Shown piece by piece: positions 25,466-35,775 of a stretch of 64,000 bases of DNA. The DNA is taken from NCBI RefSeq assembly GCF_036417845.1, contig NC_089981.1, positions 38,446,668-38,510,667 on the forward strand, in the 5' to 3' direction. Origin of the DNA: Apteryx mantelli. Taxonomy: Eukaryota; Chordata; Aves; Apterygiformes; Apterygidae. Under the pieces are notes generated by a model. The model had not been told where the DNA came from. It searched no databases and saw only the letters and a list, made by a program, of their open reading frames with translations. The first letter of the stretch is position 1. Every line of letters starts with the position of its first letter. Made by a program: the position numbers and the translations under genes.

Positions 25466-26720
25466 CTGTGCGTAGGTTCGGCCTGTCGCGCCTCGCCGCC
25501 TCCGGTGCGGCGGTGCCTGGTCCCTCCTTCCTGTGCGAGTGGCTGGGCCGGGGTCTGCGGGGCTTCGCGCGGGCCCTCCGGCACCCTCTTCCCTCCCGGT
25601 GCCTTGCGGTTCCAGCGCCGGTGGCGGGCTTCGTCCTCGCGGGCCGCCCCGCGGGCGCCCAACGGCTTCTAACGGCCGCGGCGCGGGGCGCGCGCCCCAG
25701 CGGCCGGCCGCGAGGCGGTGCGAGCCGCGCCAGGGGGCGCCAAAGCGCTGCGGCCGCCGCGGGATAAACCGCCTCTCTTGTGCTAAGTGGGTGGAAGATA
25801 CGTTTCGTTATCACGTTAACTACTGGAAAGCTAAACCTCGGCCTAAAGTAATCTAAGACGCGGTGCTTAACTAAGATTTTGTCCAAAGCTCTGATATCCT
25901 CCAAGTGTAATGAAAAGTCTGATTGTTATCGAAAGCCGTTTGGAAGTTTTTCATCCAAATGAAAACAGTTGGTATCCTGAATACTGCCTTCATAACTGAG
26001 AGGATAGATTATGACTGCTGAAAGGCATAATGTGTTATCTAAATTTTATAAAATGTTCAAAGTGAATCTTATACCTTTTCTCAGCAAGGTGGGGATTGAT
26101 TCTTAGTTCCTAGATGAGAACTTACAAAGCAACAGCTGTACCAAAAGACTTGCTTATATAAGGCAGTCTCAACTCCCTGCAATGAGATCTATGCAGGTGT
26201 GCTGAAATAAGGTTGATTTTGGTTGGATGCCTCTGAGTACAGGTAGATACTCTCTGGATTTAATTGTAGGATTGATTTCCCCAAATTACTTTGCTTTTAA
26301 AAGAGATCCATTTGAAAGCTTATAATGTATTTCCTAAAGACTATAATTCAGTAGATTTTTTTCATTTGTCTTGTTTGCTTGTTAGGTCAAGATGAGTAAG
26401 AGAGGGGAAACTGTTTATACCAAATAATTGCGGTATTGCTTTCCTGTCCTTTCAGTTCACTTCACTTGGTCGCACTTTCTCTAAGGCTTTCAGACCTCTG
26501 CGGTAGGCAGAGAAGCAGTACTTCCTGGAAATTGCTTCCTCTGCCCAAACTTAAGCCCTGGAGCTTCCAGAGCCTGGTTCAAAAGGCTTGTTTAATCCAG
26601 TATTTGCCTTTGGTTTTGTCCAGGAATTTACCACTACATCTTTTTAATGGCTATTAACCTCATTCTTATAAAGCCAATATACTTTTGCTGGTTTACAGCC
26701 AGGGACTATGATATTTAGAT

Positions 26721-26820
26721 TCACACATTTTAGGCAATGAAGAAACCTGTCCTGATCATCTAGTCTGGTCTACACACAACCCAGGCCATGTAGCCAACCC
26801 AGTAATTTCTGCATCAGGCC
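26721..26820 (-). repeat. Ancient CR1-like LINE 3' fragment
   Basis: On the + strand the words GATCATCTAGTCTGGTCTAC, ACCCAGGCCATGTAGCC and CCCAGTAATTTCTGCATCA match the layout of the complement of old amniote CR1 3' ends ('gatcatctagtctgacctcctgtataacacaggcca...cccagtaattcctgcatc'). It is diverged and short; judged by eye. Confidence 0.5.
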
Positions 26821-27565
26821 TTGGACATAGAGGGTTTGAACACCTGATCCAAGTTCTGTTAAACTCAACAAAAAACTGTGATGTTGCTATCACTGGGGAT
26901 TTGGTTTGGCATTAAGGAAACTGTTCAATACCACGGAGGGAATCAGTGGGTGAGCTAGAAGTGGAATGGAAGAAAATAGTGATAAAACTGAAAGGATAAA
27001 TCTTGGTCCCTTTCCCATGAAACTAACAGTTTATAGTGTTAAGGAAGATTTTTACTGTCTATGAATTTTTTTCTCATTTCTTGACCTCATTTCTGGATGA
27101 TTTGTTTCTTTACCAGTCAACCTAGCTGTTGTTTTGTAAGCATAAAATCATGTAAAGAACTATAAGTAAGACTAATTTTCAACAGAAGAAGTTCTAGAAT
27201 CTAATACAGGCCAATTTTGCTTTGACCAGAGACATTTTTGTTTTTCAAATAGTGCATTTTTGATGTATTTATATAACAGCACCAAACTCTAGTATGCCAT
27301 TCTAGACTGCTTTATTACAACATTTATTTATTATTACAGATTAGCACTGGATAAAAGTAAACATTTGTACTTGCTTGTAAACATATATTTCAATGTTAAA
27401 TTATACTGATGTCTTTCAGATATTTATACTTAAGGAAAAATTTGGCCTTAGGCACACCAAAGTAGTCTGTTAATCCAGACATGGGCAAAGCATGTTTGTT
27501 AGCCTTTGAGCCAAACACAGAAAGGCAGAGGACCTGAAAAGACAGCTTTGAAAATATTAGACGTC

Positions 27566-27568
<3 letters not shown>

Positions 27569-27602
<34 letters not shown>
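27569..27602 (+). repeat. Poly(A) 34
   Basis: An uninterrupted run of 34 A. It could be the tail of a retroposed sequence, but the DNA to its left resembles no gene or SINE I know and I find no flanking direct repeat, so I record only simple sequence. Confidence 0.95.
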
Positions 27603-27608
<6 letters not shown>

Positions 27609-28799
27609 CTGCAGAGTGAAATAAAATAATAATACTAAAGGTTTAGATAAATAGATGCACCAATCACAGTTCATTAAAAATGTTCCATGACAACAGGCTA
27701 TGCTGATTTATCTAGAGTGACTGTAGTCAGTCAGCCAGCTCATATTCTCTGTTAATTTAATGTTTAGATTTCCCTGAATCTCACACCAAACCACCAAAGT
27801 TTTTCCCAGGTGTGAAAACCTATCCACTCTACAACCTCTCAATCACAAACGCATATTGTTCACTAACCATCTGATGTTTGTGGAAATGTTAGGTATCTTT
27901 GAAGATTTCCTCTAAGCTAATAACTGCAATTTAAATTTTGTTTTTGAAGTTAGAGACAAAAAGTTCTTTGATCTCAGTGGGTAGCAGGATTGATCCAATA
28001 TGCTGAAAATAGAATATCTTTTTCTGGCAAGTTTTGACAACAAAACTATCTCCATCTTTGGGTCATTCTTATACACCTTCAGCAATGAGTCCAATCCAAC
28101 AGTGTTCCTGATAAACTTACTGTGTGTTATAAATTCACCCCTAATTCAGAGTCCTACTGACATCTTTCCTTGCACTCCCATTTACTTCCAAGGGATATGC
28201 ATCACTACTTCGATCACCTCGGAAGCTGCCTGAATGAAGGATTGGCTTCTGTATTTTTTTGATGAAAGCAAATACATTTGTTTAATTTATCATGTCATTT
28301 TCTGTTCATATATAAAGCACGCTGGTAGCATAGGAAGCACCATCGAAATTGTTCACATACATAGTTTCAGCACCCTGAGCAGAGATAATATTGATATTAT
28401 GGGTCTTGTATAAAGGATTTGCTACTTTTTACACTTCTCCAAATTCAAGATGGAGATGCCCAGTATCTCCTTTTCTACAGCCTTCTCACTACTCTAACAA
28501 CTCTTATTTACATATCATAGCTTCTAATTGAGACTTCACAAGGAGACATTTGGCACCCTAACATTTTTAAAAGAATTTAGGGCTGTAAAATGTATGACTA
28601 CAAATGAAAGCATTGCAATCAACTTACTGTCTTTGACAAACCATGATCAGTCCAGACTTGTATAGTGCAATTTGCAATGGTGGTAGTGTTTACATTCCCA
28701 CAGAACCTACAGCAAGGATGCTTAAAGGTTTTGCACGCCAAGTTCCTGGCCTAATCAGGTGTCTAATGGTAGGGAAAGCATTTTCCAGTAATCAGTCCA

Positions 28800-28950
28800 C
28801 CTCAAGCTGTGATCTTGTCAGATTTCATAAGCAAAACAGCTGGGCCCGGTCAGTGCTTGGATGGGAAACCTCCAAGGAAAACTAAAGTGCTCCAGGAAGC
28901 GGTGTGGGTAATTTAGCTCCTGGCATTCTTCCCTCTGTCTGAATAAATAT
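28800..28950 (+). mobile_element. 5S-rRNA-derived SINE remnant (AmnSINE/5S-SINE type)
   Basis: GATCTTGTCAGATTTCATAA, GCTGGGCCCGGTCAGTGC and TTGGATGGGAAACC line up in order and spacing with the internal promoter of 5S rRNA (GATCTCGTCTGATCTC, TCGGGCCTGGTTAGTAC, TTGGATGGGAGACC). The 5S match ends near CCTCCAAGG and is followed by non-5S sequence (GGAAGCGGTGTGGG, CATTCTTCCCTCTG), so it is a SINE body and not a 5S gene. Several promoter positions have changed, so it is probably inactive. It lies between LTO1 and FGF19. Confidence 0.72.
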
Positions 28951-30520
28951 TGAACCAACCACTCTAACCATGCTGTTACAGTAAGAAACATTGTGCGCTG
29001 GTGGAAGATGCAAATTCAAAGGTGTCAGCAAATGGGGTCACTAAAGATCCCAAGATACTGTTCGCCAATGTAAGGGTGCTCATTTTTGTGCTCTACACAC
29101 ATATTTACAAATAGAGACATTAAAGCTACCTAAAATTCTCTCACTGGTTAAATTAAACAGTGTATCCTATGCATTCTGTTCTTATTTGCTGTTTCCCAGC
29201 AAAACTGGTTTTTGGCAGAAAAGTGGATTTGGGGTGAATTTTTTAAATATTCATGTTCATTTTATTTTGTTTTCTAGTTCTTGAGTTATATGAAGGGGTC
29301 TTGAAAAGTATCCAGTGTTCAAAAAATATATAGTGTCTGATGAAAAGCTGAATGCCCCAAGTCTGAAAACTTTTGGGATAGAACAACTTGAAAATCAGGA
29401 CTACATTTCCCGATACATGAGGACTAGCAACCCGCCGGATGTGTGGCAGTGGCTCAGCACAAAGGAGAATGTGACCCATCATGGGAGATGTTTTCCAGCC
29501 GAGAAATCTACAATTCCTTTGAGTCACCCTTGCAGCATTTCCAAACCGAAATGTTTGATCCTTGATTTCCTGTTAGAAAACAACTTCTTTTTCAGGAAAA
29601 ACAACCCATTTTCTCCCCAGTTGCATTGCTGAGTATACTGCCATTTTTAAAAGGCAGCAGCATTCCACCTGCAGTATTTTTACATTTTGCCAGTGGGCAA
29701 TTTATGTACCAATATAAAAATCCACAGGTAGCGTTTGTGGTGTGGGTTGAGCCTGGCTGAAATCACTGCCAACAGTTCAGTTCCTGTTGGGCGTACAGGA
29801 GCGCACTCCATGGTGTGCCTATACTGACATACGGGATGCGGCTTTGCCTGCATTGGAAATTGGACCTGGCTGCAGCCATCAGCACCCATGCAGCAGAATC
29901 CCCACTGGAAAAGGATGGCAGCAATCACATTTGTAGCAGATTTTTCCATCTCCCCTAGGAATTACCCCCTTGGAACAGCTGGAGGCAAACACTGTAGGTC
30001 CCTCACACTCACATCAGCGTTCAGCACACTGATGGCAGCAAGCAGAGCAAACTGCAGGGTTTAAGGACATAAATGGAATGTAAAAGTGCTACTTTATAAA
30101 ATAGATGTAAATCCATGATCACGACTGCCCACAGAGCTTACAGCTGAGCTTCCTTCATATGTTGTACCAGAGAACAGGAATTTAAGATTAGGTCAGAAGT
30201 GAAAGAGAGGAAGTGACCTTCACATATCTCCACTAAATTATCAAAATTTAGTGAACTGTCTCCCTTGCATAGTAAAAATACCTTTCTTATATTTGCTATT
30301 TACCATGGAGCTCATCAGTAATTGGGAGCAGGCAGATTCTGATTACAGCATTGGCACTCAAAGTCTAGCTCTGGGTAAACTGTTTGGTCTCTCTGTGTCC
30401 CTGTCTGTCATACCTCTTCAACAACATCATCTTCACAAAGATGCTGTGGAGACAAATTTAATAGTTTTATGAAGGTCCTTGATGTCTTTAGGCTAAAGGA
30501 GTTACAAAAGAGAGTCAGCC

Positions 30521-32039
30521 AGGTTTTTGTGTTGAAGATGATTTTTTTATTGCAAATGTACATGTTACACTACTGATAATATACAGAAATTTAAAAAGCT
30601 ACTGTTTCATGATTACAAAACTTCACGAAATTTGTTACAACTAAAAAAATCCACCTTCAAGAGTATATAAATAGAATTTTGAGCATAAATAATAGTAACA
30701 AAATAAACAGATGTATGCATTCAATAAATTAATTATAAATATTGCATTGCCAATGAAGTGCTAGGTCAGAAGAATGCTACTGTTTCCAGCAGAGTTTTTT
30801 TTGTATAGAAATCTGTTATAAATGAACCTTTAGAAAAGAGTAAAATCCCTGAACCTTTTTCCTCACATTCCTTTTTTTGGGTGGGGTTTCAGGTTTGTTA
30901 TTCTTTTGTCAAATTGTTGCAATAAGAGAAGTGAACTGAAGGTATCAGACGTCCACCTCTTGGCCATAAGGTACCCACAATCTTTCCTTGCAAGGTGAAT
31001 GGTATGACTGACCCAGTTCTGCAGCATTCAAGTCACTAAACTGTTTCTCTATTGATTTCAGCTGATGCAGAATCAAGCCTGGAAGGCCTTAAAGGAACTG
31101 CTGATGTTTGAAGGTAAAACATGAAAACTTATTATGCAATCGATTTGACCTATACATCATCCATTTTCAGTCTTTTTCTCCATTTGCTAAAGACATATAC
31201 ACTTATATACAACAGAACTTCTGTTACTGAAGACTAGTTTGTTGGTACTGCTCATTCCCTACCTGATGAACATAAATACTGGGTCCTGTATACACTTCTA
31301 CCCATGTATAGATTTCTCACTAATGTTAATGAGGAGTCTATATTGGATGATGCAGACCCCACAGTAAACATAAATTAGCCTATAAAGGAAATCAAAGATC
31401 CAGTTTTCCAAATTACCCCTTAGCAATAAGGGAAGGAAGAAATATTTCCTTTTCTTCCCTTATGTCTTAAGGGAAAAAGAAACACAATATACAAGCAGAA
31501 TGTTTTTCAGTGGTATGCTTTCAATAGAAAGTTTTCCCAGAACATTGTCAGCAGCTTTTCAAGGGACAGCATTTACTCTAGTTCACATAACCACATTTGC
31601 TAGGTCTTCCTTAATCCTGTTTTCTTCCAAATGTTTGTCTTTAAGGCCTATGAACCTAAAAGATCATTAACTTCCCTGTGAATGAAAAGCATTTGCTACA
31701 TTTGCTCCTATGAGCAAAAATAACAGGTGAACATATGTGGTAATGAGGTTGGTATAGAAAAATTATAATAATTTTATCATCACCACTGTAATGGGGTAAC
31801 TTTGGTGAATTGTTTTTTCTTATTTAATCTTTTTTTTCCCCCCAAATAAAGTATGGATAGGGATGCAATCCTCTAGAATATAGCCTCTGAGCAATCATAT
31901 CTTCCAGGTATAACACATTGCAAGGAAAAGGCTGGCTCCATACTTAAATACAAAAAAATGTTCAAAATACTAGTACATGAAAAGCTAAAAACCTGTAGTA
32001 TTCTGCAATATTTCTTTTACACCATGTTTGTAATTGGAG
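30521..32039 (-). other. FGF19: FGF19 3' untranslated region
   Basis: About 1.5 kb downstream of the FGF19 stop (- strand) is AT-rich, without coding potential, and ends at an AATAAA (30546-30551) with the expected cleavage zone just below. No earlier hexamer is evident between the stop and this site. The extent is inferred from the signal alone. Confidence 0.55.
30546..30551 (-). terminator. FGF19: Probable FGF19 polyadenylation signal
   Basis: The - strand reads TGCAATAAAAAAATC. This canonical AATAAA lies about 1.5 kb after the stop codon and is the first one met downstream of FGF19. Confidence 0.5.
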
Positions 32040-32372
32040 TCATTTCTGAAAGCTCGGGCTCTTCACTGGAGACAGTTTGGAGGTGAGTCCAAAGGGATCC
32101 ATGCTGTCGGTTTCAAGAGGTGAGGAGTACATATCTGATTCGAAAGCCTGGCTATAATCACCATATTCACCAAAGTCTGTTGACTCCACAGGCACAGTGT
32201 TGATCATAGGTAAAAAGTGAGATAATGGAAGAAAATCTTTTCCCTTGAACTGCTGTCTTTGCTTGGCACTGCTCAAAGACACGGAGATCCCGTGTTTCTT
32301 TGATTTATATACGTTGTAGCCGTCTGGGCGTATCTCCTCTTCAAAGGAACAATCTTCAGTAGAATACCTGAG
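32040..32372 (-). CDS. FGF19: FGF19 exon 3 (C-terminal 110 residues)
   Basis: The acceptor CCCTTCAG precedes CTCAGGTATTCT and the exon runs to a stop at 32042-32040. It starts LRYSTEDCSFEEEIRPDGYN, continues with VYKSKKHGISVSLSSAKQRQ and FLPLSHFLPM, and ends SPLETDSMDPFGL then SPVKSPSFQK. The first half completes the beta-trefoil core; the tail from about residue 60 on is the FGF19-type extension that binds beta-Klotho. EEEIRPDGYNVY and SPLETDSMDPFG are diagnostic of FGF19 as against FGF21 or FGF23. Exon 3 joins exon 2 in phase 0, giving a protein of 223 residues (78 + 35 + 110). A diverged second copy of this exon lies upstream in intron 2. Confidence 0.97.
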   Translation of the reverse strand, partial: LRYSTEDCSFEEEIRPDGYNVYKSKKHGISVSLSSAKQRQQFKGKDFLPLSHFLPMINTVPVESTDFGEYGDYSQAFESDMYSSPLETDSMDPFGLTSKLSPVKSPSFQK

Positions 32373-35300
32373 CTGAAGGGCAGGGAGGAAAGAAAATTAC
32401 AAACATGCCCACGGGCCCTATGCCTGGCAGCTGCCAGCATAGAGGCGCAAGGGGGCTGGCAGGTAGGATGCCGGCCCTCGCCATTGCTCCGGGGGCAGCT
32501 CTTTCCTTTACGGACCACAGCCACTGAGACCAGCCTAAAGCTCCCCATGTTGCATGTAGCATGCATTTTAGATTATGAAGCCATTAAAAGAAAACATTGG
32601 CCTAATCCAGAACTCCTCAAGTTAATGTATGTCTTCCCATCCTCTTAAATAATGCAGGGTCTGTGCTTCCACACATACTCTTGCTCTGAACACAGAGAAA
32701 AAACATCTCAGTTGCCAGTGCTCCTTCAGATAAACTGCTGTTAATTGCTGGCAGTATTTAACTGCAGTCATGAGACCTAATCCAATAGTCCTGAAGTATA
32801 AAACCCTAGTTCTATTAGAGATTTGCTTAAAGGCCTCAGGTTCAGGTCTGTAGAAAGGCATCACTATAAAGGACAGCACTTCACAAACATGTCAGTCAGT
32901 AAAAATATATTAAAAAGGTAACTGCTAATGTTTTTACTCAGCATTAATTGAAATTCCAAAAAAACTAATTAATGCAGTATTATTTTCCCATTAGACATTA
33001 CTTAGAACTACACATTTTGTAACAATGTGAGTTCAGATTTTTTATAGAAGAATATATTTTCTTAGGTATGAATTCGTAGAAATGCATTTATGATATACTG
33101 CACATGTAGTATATTAGGATTTTGTATCACGAGGTCAGACCTTTCCAGATCCTTTACATAATCACTGTATTTCTTACAGCTCTGGTGTTATTTCTGGCTC
33201 AGCTATTACAGGTTTTTGAACTCTTGGTTAATAAAAACCCATTGCTGATTATATGTCGGTCATCAGTGATAAAAGTGTTCTTACATGAATGCTCTACCTG
33301 TCTAAATTTAACTTAGAATATAGCTGATACTTTTAAGTCCTTTCTCAAACACCAATGATACAGAGTACAATTAAGTGTGAAATGGGTGCCTTTTTAAAGG
33401 CACTTTTTAAACCATTTAAGTAATTCACAAAAAAGCATTTTCTGCAAATTATACAATATTTATCCTTCAACACACAGTATATCTTGGAAGACTGTATAGG
33501 ATACAAACTGATGGTTCAATTGTTATCTGTCCTTATTTCTATGAGTGGTCAGCCTCACTGATGACAGTGATGAAATAAAAAGGCTTCTTGAGCAAGTGTG
33601 CATTACAAATCACAGCAGTTATTGATTATGCCCCCTCATATCTCAACTATATCAACTATATGCTATGTATATAATATGATAATATTAAGAAGTTACATGG
33701 TTTCCCCTAACCTACAGGAATTATGAAAACAGACTACAGCACACTGCATGTTTGAAATCAACTTTAGTCATCACTTTTCCCGTGTCAGAAAAAGGCACGT
33801 CAGGTACCACATTTGCCCTTTAGTTCTTCCACTCCTGAACACAGTGCTGATAAGGGTATGAATTTCTCCACAGAGCTTGTCTGCCCTGGCTGATAGTGGA
33901 GGGGTGATAGCAGGTGTTGTGAACGACCCGATTTCTCACTCTCAGCCTGAACTGGCTACAGTCTCAGCCAGTGTTTCTTTGGCACTCAGAGGGATATAGT
34001 TAGTGTAGCGGTACACACTGGAAGCCATTTCTTTCTTACTTCCAATAACACAGGCAGATCTCAGAGCAAAGAATCTATAGGAGAGGGGAACTGCATCTCA
34101 AGAGAACGCTTTTCTTTATGTGTCTAATTCTGCTCACTTCTGTGAATGTTGTCACTGAAGTCAACGAAACTATGTTTGAGAATAAAACATACAGAACTCA
34201 TCCACAATGCATAGATCTGATGGCATGGATACATGTCATTATATTTTCAAAAAAACACGTAATTAATACATCAATAAACAGTCTCAGTCAAGGGTTATTC
34301 ACAATCTTTCAAAATGCTGTTATAGGAAAGCTATTTTAAAATTGTGCAACCACTAAAGATCCAGTCTGCAGCTCCAGTGGGAGTGGGATCCAGGCTTTGC
34401 TTAGTTTTCACTGATCATTTTGGTTTGGATATACATTAAAACTTTAAGCTAATAATTCACCTACCGTCCAGACCATCTGAACCTCAAGATCTGTGCACCT
34501 TATCAGTGCACTGATTTTCTGATTCTAGCCAAGAAAAGCAAGGAAATGCAGAAAAAAGACTTCATCCTATGTTATGGACTCAAGCAGTAATCTCACTAAA
34601 TCATTCCGGCTCTTATTAGAGATATTGGGAGTTTTGACAATGGGCCAAGTCGTTGCCCTATTGAAATCAGCAGAAATTTTGCCAGCGTAATCAAAGCAGA
34701 GTAAAACAGTGTATATACTATGGCTGGTAAAAAAATACTCCCTTCTCTCTGTGAAACCTCAGGTTCCTCTAAAGCAGTTACACAAAAACTGAACTTGAAT
34801 CTCACCCTTTAAATTCTAGAGTTGGCAACTTACTTATGTTACTTACAAAGCCACAGTTTATGTCGCTGATAATATTCAGCTGATAGGCTGATACAGTAGG
34901 TGAAAAGCATGAGCTAACAACATTGCATCAGACGGTCGCTAAACTTCTCAGCCTCTAAGTGTCCCACGAGTGTGCTGCTGCGGGTCTCAAGACCAAGTGA
35001 GACAGGGGAGGAGAGTCTCTCCCCCCGTAGTCCTGTTTCTGTCTGATACTTAAGGAGAGAGCAACCCCGCCTTGGTGGGACGTGCATACATGGGAGCCAT
35101 GTGGGCGCACCTCCTCTCCCAAGGAGCACTCTTCTTCGGAGTACTTAATCGGAACAGCAAGAAACTAATTAAAGGAAGTGTGTATAATTCGGGCTATGGG
35201 CTGACTTAATCTATTTCTGTGGCAGAAGCAACCCCCCCCCACCGATAAGGGTTTTTAAACATAAATGAAATTTTGCTCTATATTGTCTTTTCAGTCTCTT

Positions 35301-35578
35301 CTGGGGACATGTAACACGTAATGGAAATAGTAGATTATTCGCGTTAGAAAGCTGTTTTTGTCGTGCTGCGCTAATAACCATGGCGGCCTTTTAGGCAGCA
35401 AGAGTGACAAAATCAGGGTCTTATGGAGGAGAGGGGGGGTCGGAAGCTTTGTTCGCCCGTCGCAGCGGAGGGCTTCAGTCCTTCCCCCTCGCCGCGGCCC
35501 TGGCGCGGCGGCCGGCAAGCCCCTCCGAGGGGCTCCGAAAGCCCCGGCCCGGCCCCGGGGCCCCGTGCCGCCGCTCAC
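32373..35578 (-). other. FGF19: FGF19 intron 2
   Basis: A 3.2 kb intron with donor CAG|GTGAGC and acceptor CCCTTCAG on the - strand. It is GC-rich at the exon 2 end and AT-rich elsewhere. Apart from the duplicated exon-3-like segment (34955-35143) I see a C9 run at 35232-35240 and no recognisable repeat. Confidence 0.85.
34955..35143 (-). pseudogene. Diverged duplicate of FGF19 exon 3
   Basis: On the - strand, 62 codons are open to a TAG at 34957-34955. They read YSEEECSLGEEVRPHGSHV, then VALSLSIRQKQDYGGRDS and PPLSHL. Against functional exon 3, 15 of the first 31 positions are identical (YS, E, CS, EE, RP, G, V and others), and after a one-codon in-frame deletion the PLSH motif aligns too. 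Past the stop, a shifted frame gives GHLEAEKFSDRL, faintly like the ESDMYSSPLE tail. At the ancestral junction the acceptor CAG has become CCG, but an AAG six bases inside (35146-35144) follows a TTTCTTGCTGTTCC tract and would splice in phase 0 from exon 2. Most likely a decayed tandem exon copy; an alternative short terminal exon is possible. Confidence 0.8.
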
Positions 35579-35682
35579 CTGCCCGTGCAGCCGCCCCGCC
35601 GCGTCCATGCAGAGGTAGCGGGAGCTCCGCACGCCCTTGATGGCCACGGTGCGCACCGCCACGGCGCGGATCTCCAGCAGAC
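35579..35682 (-). CDS. FGF19: FGF19 exon 2 (35 residues)
   Basis: The exon is bracketed by CCGCACAG on its 5' side and CAG|GTGAGC on its 3' side. Its 104 nt is the usual length of the middle coding exon in FGF genes. It encodes SLLEIRAVAVRTVAIKGVRS then SRYLCMDAAGRLHGQ, the central strands of the FGF beta-trefoil with the conserved YLCM. Phases are 1 in and 0 out, compatible with exon 1 and with either exon-3 copy. Third positions are almost all G or C, unlike exon 3, which reflects the CpG island. Confidence 0.96.
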
Positions 35683-35775
35683 CTGTGCGGGGAAGGCACA
35701 GCCGGTTAGCGCCGCCGCCGCCCCCGGCCCCGCCGCCGCCGCCGCCCCCGGCCCGCTGCCGGCGGCAGCACTCAC
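35683..35775 (-). other. FGF19: FGF19 intron 1 (93 bases)
   Basis: The whole intron is 93 bases: donor A|GTGAGTGC, a G-rich body with several GGGGGCGGCGG-like runs, a near-consensus branch site GCTAACC about 25 bases before the end, and acceptor CCGCACAG. Splicing restores the frame exactly (Q-S-L-L-E). It is near the lower length limit for a vertebrate intron, and its G runs could form a quadruplex. Confidence 0.92.

Larger units (their letters stand above)
24890..25780. promoter_or_regulatory. LTO1: CpG island at the LTO1 promoter
   Basis: About 0.9 kb of very GC-rich, CpG-dense sequence begins sharply inside LTO1 intron 1 and covers exon 1 and upstream DNA. Likely elements include a GC box (GGGCGGGG at 25394-25401), a GCATGCCGGGAAA segment at 25254-25266 resembling a ZNF143/STAF site, and a CCAGGGGGCGC core at 25730-25740 resembling a CTCF site. 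I see no TATA box, as usual for a housekeeping gene. Long open frames on both strands here are a by-product of GC richness. The TSS is not defined by sequence. Confidence 0.85.
25781..30520. other. LTO1-FGF19 intergenic interval
   Basis: About 4.7 kb lies between the LTO1 promoter island and the inferred FGF19 3' end. It is AT-rich with no recognisable gene. It contains an ancient CR1-like fragment (26721-26820), a 34-base poly(A) (27569-27602) and a 5S-derived SINE (28800-28950). The open frame at 29315-29632 (105 codons, + strand) has no recognisable domain. Confidence 0.7.

Noticed and set aside
24804-25904. Several 100-286-codon frames on both strands around the LTO1 start
   Set aside because: GC-rich CpG island with few stops. 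Only the short LTO1 exon 1 frame continues through a splice donor into a known family.
27450-27602. Processed pseudogene ending in the A34 run
   Set aside because: The preceding DNA resembles no transcript and no target-site duplication is visible.
28643-28885. 80-codon frame over the 5S-like region
   Set aside because: Its C-terminal half is just the translated 5S-derived SINE.
28800-28900. A functional 5S rRNA gene
   Set aside because: Only the internal promoter part matches, with many changes, and the 5' and 3' ends of 5S are missing.
29315-29632. 105-codon + strand frame downstream of FGF19
   Set aside because: No family resemblance; no start or splice context.
35291-35775. Continuous 251-codon frame through FGF19 exons 1 and 2
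   Set aside because: It reads through intron 1 and exon 2's donor. Splice sites at 35776/35682 and 35579 restore the FGF19 sequence, so the read-through part is not the protein. The GTG at 36046 is not a start; the first ATG is 36010.
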